Shown here piece by piece: positions 57,868-64,000 of a stretch of 64,000 bases of DNA. Each line of letters begins with the position of its first letter. Position 1 is the stretch's first letter. The notes below the pieces were generated by a model. It was given only the letters and a program-made list of their open reading frames with translations, ran no database searches and had not been told where the DNA came from. Source of the stretch: Streptomyces sp. STR69. GTDB taxonomy: Bacteria; Actinomycetota; Actinomycetes; Streptomycetales; Streptomycetaceae. The stretch covers positions 268,210-332,209 of the forward strand of contig NZ_JALJRY010000005.1 of assembly GCF_024519455.1 (NCBI RefSeq). The letters run 5' to 3'. A program made the position numbers and the translations under genes.

Positions 57868-60726
57868 GTGGAATACCAGTTCCTCCGGGCCGCCGCATAT
57901 GTTCCCGACCCGGCGCAGGGACCGTTCACGGTCCCGATGCACACGCTCGCCCTCCCCGCGCACTGGGAGGAGCCCGTTCTGCGCCTGCACCACGACGGGT
58001 TGAGCGAGTGGCAGGCCGAGCGACGCCGCCGCGTGCCGACGAAGCGCATCAACCAGCTGCTGCGTGCCACCGCCCCGGACATCGTCACGGTCGACTCCAC
58101 GGCCCGGTTCGGCTCGGCGAACCCCTGGTTGTACTGCACGGACCCGTACCCGATCGCGGTGACCAACCTCTACGTCGCCACCTGGCTCAAGAGCCTCCAA
58201 AGGAACCCGGACGACCCCGAGACGATGGGGCTGCTGATGGACTGCTTCCGGGATCTGGACGTGTCCGCCCTCAGGTGGCAGCAGGGCACGGTCGATCTGC
58301 TCGAACTACAGGACACATCACGGCAGACCGCGGTCCCCGCTGCCCACGTGTACCGGCTCCTTCCCGACGTCCTCGCAGCCAGGATCACGTGCCTGGCGCC
58401 GTACGAGCACAACGGGAAGCGACTTACCTTCCGCCAAGTGGCAGGTCTCGGCGGTTCGCGCGGAGCTGGCAGTGGGGGCGCCGAGCTGATGTCCGAGCTC
58501 ATCGAGTACGTGCCCAAGCGCCACGGCGGAGGAGACGGGAGGCCGGCGTACTACGCCGCGACCATCCGGGTCACCGTACGCACCGTGCCGTTCTCGCCCG
58601 TCCCGCGGGTCCACCTGAGTGCCGGTGTCCGTCGGTTCGTGAGCGGCAAGGTGTTCATCCCCTATGGCAAGGGTGTGTCGGCCTACCTGCTGCCGGACGC
58701 CTCACTTGTGCTCGGCGGCCCTGTCCCGCGGCGCTACGCGGTCGCCATGCTGGACTGGAGGAACGGCACGACCGAGTGGCGACAGGGCGGGCCGGGGGGA
58801 ATGCTCACCCAGATCACCGCTCTCGACGCGCTGCCCTCCCCGGACCGGCTGGTGAAGGAGGCAGACCACTGGATCCACGCCCGGGACGGCATCCGGACCG
58901 CTGTCGGGCATCACGCGGTCATGGGCAGGCACACCATCGGCACGGGCCTGATGCCCAGCGAACGACGGAGGCTGATCGAGTGGGCAGAACAGGCACTCGC
59001 CCCGGAGTTCGTGCCCATTCCCGCACTCACGCGCAGCTCGTACGCTCGGCCGCCCAAGAAGCAATTGAAGAAGCTGCCGTCCATTCCCAAGAAGGAGCAG
59101 ACGCCCGAGGACCTCGCGGCGATCCTTGACCAGCGGGAACTTCTCTCGGCGCACAACGCCCAGGTGCTCCGCGCCCGCCTGGCCGAGGCATTGGAGGGTG
59201 AGGATCTCACGGCGCTCGTTCTCTACCAGTCGGACATCATGCGCGACCAGATCGTCGCTGCCGCGGAGGCCGGACTGGGTCTCGCAGGGCTCCGGCGGGG
59301 GGAGACTGCCGACACGTGGGTCTGGGAGTCGGAGGAGCTGACGGTTCGGCTGCAAGCCCAGCGACTGGGTTCCCTGGGCGGTCCACTGGGCGGTGACCGT
59401 GTGCCCCGCAGGGGCAAGGATCACGACGAGGCCATCGCGGACCGCCGGACCCAGGTGGCGGAAGCAATGAACAGTCTGCGCGCGACCGTTCCTGGCATGC
59501 GGTTGGCCATCGTGGAACTCGACGGCCAGGACGCCTTCCGCCATGCCAAGCGGCGCAGCGACCCCAAGTACGCGATCCGCCTCGGCTGCGCCGACGCAGG
59601 CCTGGTGACCCAGTTCATCCGTCCCTTGGACGCCACCGCTGAACAGCAGGAGCAGGCTATGGAAGACGCACGGATGCGTGCTGCCTCGGCCTGGTCGGAC
59701 GGCATGCGCCAGACCGGTATGCGGTTGCTGCCGCAGCACACTCTCGGCGACCTCATCCCCGTCGGTCTGAACCAGGTGGCCTTCCATCTCGTGGAGCGCC
59801 GCCACGACGGGCCCACGGGCAGGCAGCAGTTCACGCCGATCGCGATCCTCATCCGACCGGGCGCGAAGTGCGTCCTCGGCAGGTCGGCGGACATGCACGG
59901 ATGGGTTCCGTATCCGGAACTCCTCAAGGCGTTGACCGGACGCGTCGAGGCAAAGAGGACCAGCGGCGACCAGGCGGCTCTCATGGCGGCCTTTATCAAG
60001 CAGACGCTGTCGAGCTTGCGCAGCACCCCGACGCTCGTACTGACACATGCCCAGGACGTGCGGAAGCGCTGGATGTGGCTGAAGAACGACGGACTGGAGC
60101 AGGACCGCCTCGGTCTCGACGGAGGGCCGACGCAGCGGATCGGACTCTACGGCAAGCAGCTACGAGTCGTCCGGGTCGCCGACGGCACCAGGGACGAGAC
60201 GGCGCAGTGGTGGGCGGAGCGGGAGGAACTCAAACCTGAGCTGGAGGGCCAACAGCGAGGGGGCATCGCGATGGGGTTGTGGAAGCCCGGCGTACAGGGC
60301 GATCCGGGCCGCGTCTTCTACAGCACGGTCGGCAAGTCCAGCACGCAGACGAAGCTCACCAACGATGACGCGAAACTGACGCCGCACATCAACCCGTCGG
60401 GCAACAGCGCACACCGTCCGACGGCGAACGCCTGGAACCCGGATCTTCTCGAATTCACGGTCGCCTGTCTCCAGCCGGGCGACGATGCTGAAGCCTGGGC
60501 GGCGTTCGTGCACCAGCAGCGTTTCAGCGAGGACTACCGAGAGGCTCGCGATGGCCTGGGCATGCCCCTCATCCTGCATCTCGCGCGGTTGGCGGACGAC
60601 TATGCCCTGCCTCACGAGATCGAAGACTTCCTAGATCCTACGCAGCCCCAACCCGCGGCTCCGCCGGACGGGGAGCCGCGGGGGCAGCTGACATTTGACT
60701 TCGATGACCGGGATGACGACGAGTGA
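57868..60726 (+). CDS. pPIWI-RE protein (Argonaute-like)
   Basis: 952 residues. The N-terminal X-like and MID-like regions run to about residue 520. The PIWI RNase H-like fold begins at LAIVELDGQDAFRHAKRR (E550, D552). The family-defining Arg and Glu are seen as HRPTANAWNPDLLEF (R850, E862), followed by the helical end LILHLARLADDYALPHEIED. Known members are proposed to bind guide or target nucleic acids, such as R-loops, in defence against plasmids and phages. GTG 57868 follows AAGGAGAA, 61 bp after the helicase gene. Last gene of the operon. Confidence 0.85.
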   Translation: MEYQFLRAAAYVPDPAQGPFTVPMHTLALPAHWEEPVLRLHHDGLSEWQAERRRRVPTKRINQLLRATAPDIVTVDSTARFGSANPWLYCTDPYPIAVTNLYVATWLKSLQRNPDDPETMGLLMDCFRDLDVSALRWQQGTVDLLELQDTSRQTAVPAAHVYRLLPDVLAARITCLAPYEHNGKRLTFRQVAGLGGSRGAGSGGAELMSELIEYVPKRHGGGDGRPAYYAATIRVTVRTVPFSPVPRVHLSAGVRRFVSGKVFIPYGKGVSAYLLPDASLVLGGPVPRRYAVAMLDWRNGTTEWRQGGPGGMLTQITALDALPSPDRLVKEADHWIHARDGIRTAVGHHAVMGRHTIGTGLMPSERRRLIEWAEQALAPEFVPIPALTRSSYARPPKKQLKKLPSIPKKEQTPEDLAAILDQRELLSAHNAQVLRARLAEALEGEDLTALVLYQSDIMRDQIVAAAEAGLGLAGLRRGETADTWVWESEELTVRLQAQRLGSLGGPLGGDRVPRRGKDHDEAIADRRTQVAEAMNSLRATVPGMRLAIVELDGQDAFRHAKRRSDPKYAIRLGCADAGLVTQFIRPLDATAEQQEQAMEDARMRAASAWSDGMRQTGMRLLPQHTLGDLIPVGLNQVAFHLVERRHDGPTGRQQFTPIAILIRPGAKCVLGRSADMHGWVPYPELLKALTGRVEAKRTSGDQAALMAAFIKQTLSSLRSTPTLVLTHAQDVRKRWMWLKNDGLEQDRLGLDGGPTQRIGLYGKQLRVVRVADGTRDETAQWWAEREELKPELEGQQRGGIAMGLWKPGVQGDPGRVFYSTVGKSSTQTKLTNDDAKLTPHINPSGNSAHRPTANAWNPDLLEFTVACLQPGDDAEAWAAFVHQQRFSEDYREARDGLGMPLILHLARLADDYALPHEIEDFLDPTQPQPAAPPDGEPRGQLTFDFDDRDDDE

Positions 60727-61185
60727 CGCTATAGCTTTCGGTATATGCCTGCAGACGGTCTCGTCGCGCTCTTAGAGAATCTCGTCCTTACACCAGAGCA
60801 GGCTCTAATCCACAGGAGGGGTCCGAACTCCGACAGTACCGAGTAGTCGAACCCGGGATCAGTCAGTTCCAGTTAGACCAGTTCATCACCGACCCGGGGA
60901 TGGCCAGGCTCCCCCTGGGGAAGGCGGCTCGCGCGGCCCGCACCGTCTCCGCCGGGATCTCACATGGCTCCTGCGGCCTCATAGACATGGACGCCCACCC
61001 CATATGACAACGTCGGGCCCTCAAGACCTACCGGGTCCTGAGAGCCGACGTCACGCCAAGCCCCGAATTAACCAACAGCGTCGGACCGCTCTGGCGCGGG
61101 GGCGCCTCCTTACGTAGCCATCGGGGTAGCCACGGACGCGCCTTCCTTGAACGTTTGCGCAGGTCATAGCATTGCGGTGATTCTC

Positions 61186-61215
61186 CCCGGCGTACAGCCC
61201 GACTCGTCTGCCGCT
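61186..61215 (+). repeat. Putative att site, right copy of the rnpB 3' end
   Basis: Matches 20821-20850 at 28 of 30 bases. The two differences are G to A (at 61196 and 61202). Similarity ends sharply on both sides. The second change would weaken the rnpB terminal stem, so this copy is not a functional RNA end. Together the copies bracket the 40 kb defence region. Confidence 0.55.
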
Positions 61216-61463
61216 TCGCATTCCACAGGCCACACCTCCTGAGGTGCCACGAATCGGATGCCTCGCAGTGGTGGGCTAGCACGGGGCCGACGTAAGCGCA
61301 CCGCTGACGAGGGCGTCCGGCGTCGGCAGGGGACCGGTCGCGGCGTCTGCGCCGCCACTGCGAGCACTGGTACGGCTGCCAGTACCGCCAGGTACCCTCG
61401 GACACATCGTCAACGCGGCCCGACGGGCTTCCGCTCCACCCCGGTGGAGTCTCGAAGGACATG

Positions 61464-61500
61464 CCCCCACCCGCACGAGTCTCTTCGTGCTGCCTGGGGG
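61464..61500 (+). promoter_or_regulatory. Hairpin over the ribosome binding site of the nuclease-helicase gene
   Basis: CCCCCA (61464-61469) pairs with TGGGGG (61495-61500), and GCACGAG with CTTCGTGC inside. The GGGGG arm is the likely ribosome binding site of the gene at 61507. The same layout occurs at 63545-63578. Confidence 0.55.
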
Positions 61501-61506
61501 AAGTCC

Positions 61507-63417
61507 TTGCTGTTCCGCGCGTCCGCGAAAACGGTCGCCGTCATGGCACTCGACGGTTCGCTGTTCCTGCACCTCACCGAGCAGTTCGTCCACATGCATG
61601 GCTATCGGCCTGGGGCCTCGGAGGTGCGTTCCTGGGAGCGCAGCATCCCGCTTCTGACAGCCGCGCTCAACGACGCCGGCCTGGGCGACGTCGAGGTCAT
61701 GCTGGAATACGCGCTCCCGCTGAACAGCAAGCGGGCCGACGTCGTCCTCGCCGGTCTGCACCCGGTCACGCAGGAGCCGTCCTACGTCGTGGTGGAGCTG
61801 AAGCAGTGGAGCCAGGCGGCTCCGCACGAGGACGACCCCACCCTGTGTCATGTCGACGCCTACTCGCCCCCCGTGCTCAACCCGATCGAGCAGGTGCGGC
61901 GGTACTGCGACTACCTGGTCAACTTCAACGGCGCGTTGGCCGAGCACGGCGAGCGGATCCATGGAGTGGCCTTCCTGCACAACGCCACCGAGTTCGGGGT
62001 GGCGGGGCTGCGGGAGATCGAGCGCGACGGGCAGGGTCTGCTTTTCACCGGCGAGCGTCGCGGTGAGTTCCTGGAGCACCTCCGGTCGAAGCTGAGCAAC
62101 AAGCACCCCGGTGCTGATGCGGCCGACGAACTGCTCGCGGGAGCCACCGTGCCGTCGAAGCAGTTGATGTCCGTGGCTGCCCAGGAAGTGCGGGAGCGAC
62201 AGCAGTTCGTCCTTCTCGACGAGCAGCAGGTCGCCTACCGCCTGGTGCTCAACGCGGTGGAGAGGGCGAAGCGCGCCGACCACAAGGAAGTCGTCATTGT
62301 CACCGGCGGCCCCGGTACTGGGAAGAGTGTGATCGCACTCCAACTGCTCGGCGAGCTATACCGGAGGGGCGTGGCAGCGGTCCACGCGACCGGCTCGCAG
62401 TCGTTCACTACGACGATGCGCAAGGTGGCCGGCTCTCGGAAACGGGAGGTCCAGGATCTCTTCAAGTACTTCAACAGCTTCATGACCACGGAGAAGAACA
62501 GCCTGGGTGCTCTGATCTGTGACGAGGCGCACCGTATCCGGGAGACCTCCGCCAACCGCTACACCCGCGCTGCACTGCGGACCGGCAGGGCACAGATCGA
62601 CGAACTTATCGACGTCGCCCACGTACCGGTCTTCTTCCTCGACGAGCACCAAGTGGTGCGTCCCGGGGAGATGGGCACCGTGCACGAAATCCGGGAGGCT
62701 GCGTCCAGACGGGGCATCGACTGCCATGTCGTCCCCCTGGACAGCCAGTTCCGCTGCGGAGGCAGCGACGCCTACCTTCGCTGGGTGGTCCGGCTTCTCG
62801 GCCTCGAGCCCGGCGGGCCGGTCGTGTGGGAGCCCGACGATCGCATGCAGTTGCTGGTCGCAGAGAGCCCTGAAGAGCTGGAGGCGTTCCTCGACGCCCG
62901 CCGCGCCGAGGAAAGCGGTGCCCGGATGTCCGCGGGCTACTGCTGGCGATGGTCCCCCGAGCCCAAGCCCGGCGAGCCACTGCCTCCCGACGTTGTCATC
63001 GGGGGCTGGGCCCGGCCTTGGAACCTGCGCGGGGACCGGTCGGTCTCCGGCGCGCCTCCGTCCGCCCTGTGGGCCACCGATCCTGCGGGCTTCGGGCAGA
63101 TCGGCTGCGTCTACACCGCCCAGGGGTTCGAGTACGACTGGTCCGGCGTCATCATCGGCCCGGACCTGGTCTGGCGGGGTGACCGCTGGATCACCGACCG
63201 CACTGCGTCTAAGGACCCGGTGTTCAAGAAGTCCACACCGGACACCGACGTGGACCGTCTCATCCGGAACACGTACAAGGTGTTGCTGACACGGGGGATG
63301 GTCGGCACGATCGTGTACTCGACCGATCCGGAGACCCGGACGAAGCTGCGGGAACTGGTGTCCGGGCGACCGGAGCCACGGCCGACCGCGACCGAGGAGC
63401 CCCTTCTGCGGCGGTGA
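61507..63417 (+). CDS. Nuclease-helicase fusion (PD-(D/E)XK plus DUF2075 helicase)
   Basis: 636 residues. The N-terminal nuclease has KRADVVLAGLHPV (D78) and YVVVELKQWSQ (E97, K99). The helicase part has VIVTGGPGTGKSVIALQLLG (K273), ALICDEAHRIRETSANRY, FFLDEHQVVRPGE, LDSQFRCGGSDAYL, VYTAQGFEYDWSGVIIG and YKVLLTRGMVGTIVYS. TTG 61507 is chosen because the paralogue at 63594 and the family start with a short hydrophobic stretch there, behind GGGGGAAG. ATG 61543 is the alternative. Such fusions are commonly found among defence genes. Confidence 0.8.
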   Translation: MLFRASAKTVAVMALDGSLFLHLTEQFVHMHGYRPGASEVRSWERSIPLLTAALNDAGLGDVEVMLEYALPLNSKRADVVLAGLHPVTQEPSYVVVELKQWSQAAPHEDDPTLCHVDAYSPPVLNPIEQVRRYCDYLVNFNGALAEHGERIHGVAFLHNATEFGVAGLREIERDGQGLLFTGERRGEFLEHLRSKLSNKHPGADAADELLAGATVPSKQLMSVAAQEVRERQQFVLLDEQQVAYRLVLNAVERAKRADHKEVVIVTGGPGTGKSVIALQLLGELYRRGVAAVHATGSQSFTTTMRKVAGSRKREVQDLFKYFNSFMTTEKNSLGALICDEAHRIRETSANRYTRAALRTGRAQIDELIDVAHVPVFFLDEHQVVRPGEMGTVHEIREAASRRGIDCHVVPLDSQFRCGGSDAYLRWVVRLLGLEPGGPVVWEPDDRMQLLVAESPEELEAFLDARRAEESGARMSAGYCWRWSPEPKPGEPLPPDVVIGGWARPWNLRGDRSVSGAPPSALWATDPAGFGQIGCVYTAQGFEYDWSGVIIGPDLVWRGDRWITDRTASKDPVFKKSTPDTDVDRLIRNTYKVLLTRGMVGTIVYSTDPETRTKLRELVSGRPEPRPTATEEPLLRR

Positions 63418-63514
63418 GCGCGTGATATCCGGCCATGATGTCGGTGCTTCCAGCCGACCGATGTGTCATATGCGCTGGGAGGGCGCTCACTTTCCTAAGA
63501 TCCCAGACGTCATT

Positions 63515-63578
63515 GCGGCCCGACGGGCTTCCCACGTGGACACGCCCCCATCCGCACGAGTCACTCGTGCCCTGGGGG
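63515..63578 (+). repeat. Upstream box and hairpin repeated from the preceding paralogue
   Basis: The 18-bp box GCGGCCCGACGGGCTTCC (63515-63532) is identical to 61415-61432. The hairpin that follows (CCCCCA 63545, GCACGAG 63554, CTCGTGC 63564, TGGGGG 63573) is a more perfect version of the one at 61464-61500. It again contains the ribosome binding site of the next gene. Confidence 0.65.
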
Positions 63579-63593
63579 ATCCACCTCGTGTCC

Positions 63594-64000
63594 ATGCTCC
63601 TGCTGAAACTGGCAGCGCGGGATCTGCTGAACTTGAACTCAAGACGCCGTATGGTGCCCCACCTCGCCGCGAGGTGGACGCACTTCCTGAGCACCGAGGC
63701 TTCGTTGACCGAACGTTCCGCCTGGGCGGAGAGCCTGGTTCATCTTGCCGAAGACCTGGTCGCCGCCGACCGTGGGAACGTCGAGATGGTCGTCGAGTGC
63801 GCTGCCACGCTCGACGAGACCGAACGCACCGGAGATCCGCGGCTCATCGACGTCGTCCTCGTGGGCCATCATCCCGAAGAGAGCGGGCTGTCCGTCCAGC
63901 TCGTCGAGTTAAAGCGTTGGTCGACGGTGACGCGGGTGGAGCGAGCCACCGCGGAACTGGTGCATGTCCCTGGTATGGGGGAGAAGAAGCATCCGGCGCT
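63594..64000 (+). CDS. Second nuclease-helicase paralogue, N-terminal part (cut by window end)
   Basis: 135 codons are visible. The sequence MLLLKLAARDLLNLNSRRRM to VEMVVECAATLDETE and LIDVVLVGHHPEES, then VQLVELKRWSTVTRVERA, aligns with the N-terminal nuclease of the gene at 61507, including Asp and the ExK pair. A TTA codon at 63909-63911 lies within the ExK motif (GAG-TTA-AAG), so synthesis of an active product may need bldA tRNA. GTG 63588 is an alternative start. Confidence 0.7.
   Translation, partial: MLLLKLAARDLLNLNSRRRMVPHLAARWTHFLSTEASLTERSAWAESLVHLAEDLVAADRGNVEMVVECAATLDETERTGDPRLIDVVLVGHHPEESGLSVQLVELKRWSTVTRVERATAELVHVPGMGEKKHPA

Larger units (their letters stand above)
60727..61506. 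other. Gene-poor right edge of the island
   Basis: 780 bp with no convincing gene. A short frame at 60743-60841 reads MPADGLVALLENLVLTPEQA, and another near 60850-61016 reads SQFQLDQFITDPGMARLPLG; both look like gene debris without partners. It also holds the second copy of the rnpB 3' end (61186-61215), the conserved box 61415-61432 and the hairpin 61464-61500 in front of the next gene. Confidence 0.6.

Noticed and set aside
60743..60841. Short frame MPADGLVALLENLVL after the pPIWI-RE gene
   Set aside because: Only 33 codons, no binding site and no recognisable domain; treated as debris.
20911..61185. Possible CRISPR array or guide locus for the pPIWI-RE system
   Set aside because: I looked for regularly spaced identical repeats and saw none; the 10-bp CCAA arrays are operator-like, not CRISPR.
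20851..61185. Integrase or excisionase of the putative rnpB element
   Set aside because: No tyrosine or serine recombinase motifs were found in any open frame, so the element is called eroded and the boundary remains an inference.

Overview
The window looks like a piece of a Streptomyces chromosome. GC content is very high, GTG starts are common, and rare TTA leucine codons turn up in accessory genes. Streptomyces-type short palindromic repeats are present, and so are typical Streptomyces families: DUF397, XRE plus DUF5753, anti-sigma-like ATPases and a fused RNase H/phosphatase. No tRNA, rRNA or CRISPR array was seen. The only stable RNA gene recognised is rnpB.

Positions 1 to about 20,850 look like ordinary chromosome. 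From the left: a response regulator running off the edge; a secreted GH54/CBM42 alpha-L-arabinofuranosidase that sits between that regulator and its probable histidine kinase; an ABC exporter; a MaoC hydratase, zinc dehydrogenase and SDR operon behind a KstR-like operator; a housekeeping run (Nif3-like, zinc-ribbon protein, RNase H/phosphatase, KDPG aldolase, YaaA, RNB ribonuclease); a TetR-controlled flavin monooxygenase; a broken AraC regulator; an EamA exporter; and rnpB. Three different short repeats have entered coding sequences here: one inside an ABC Walker A loop, one that breaks the AraC gene, and one in the linker of the RNase H/phosphatase.

Positions about 20,850 to 61,190 look like a 40 kb defence island. 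A 30 bp copy (28/30) of the 3' end of rnpB occurs at 61186-61215, which suggests integration at rnpB, although no integrase remains. Inside are: a coiled-coil protein of unknown role; a GmrSD-like DUF262/HNH nuclease; a Rad50-like ATPase with a HEPN-like partner; a DUF234-type ATPase-nuclease coupled to a large 2OG-Fe(II) oxygenase; a VapBC-like pair; an EcsC-like protein; an XRE/DUF397/ATPase regulatory cluster; a four-gene helicase-methylase-ATPase (Hma-type) operon of lower GC; and a divergent pair of operons at 46.5-60.7 kb.

The divergent pair is the most interesting part. The rightward operon encodes a tandem Cas4-like nuclease, a zinc-ribbon REase, a DinG/XPD-like helicase and a pPIWI-RE Argonaute-like protein. 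The leftward operon encodes a winged-helix-like protein, a degenerate Cas4-like protein, a beta-barrel-like protein and an SF1 helicase. The last three are coupled by 4-nt overlaps and together resemble a Dna2 helicase-nuclease split into three genes. The shared promoter region holds a CCAA motif repeated four times at exactly 10 bp spacing. A similar array lies in front of the Rad50-like/HEPN operon 26 kb away, so several island operons may share one regulator.

Beyond 61.2 kb are two paralogous nuclease-helicase (DUF2075-type) genes, the second cut by the window end. Each is preceded by the same 18-bp sequence and a hairpin that would cover its ribosome binding site.
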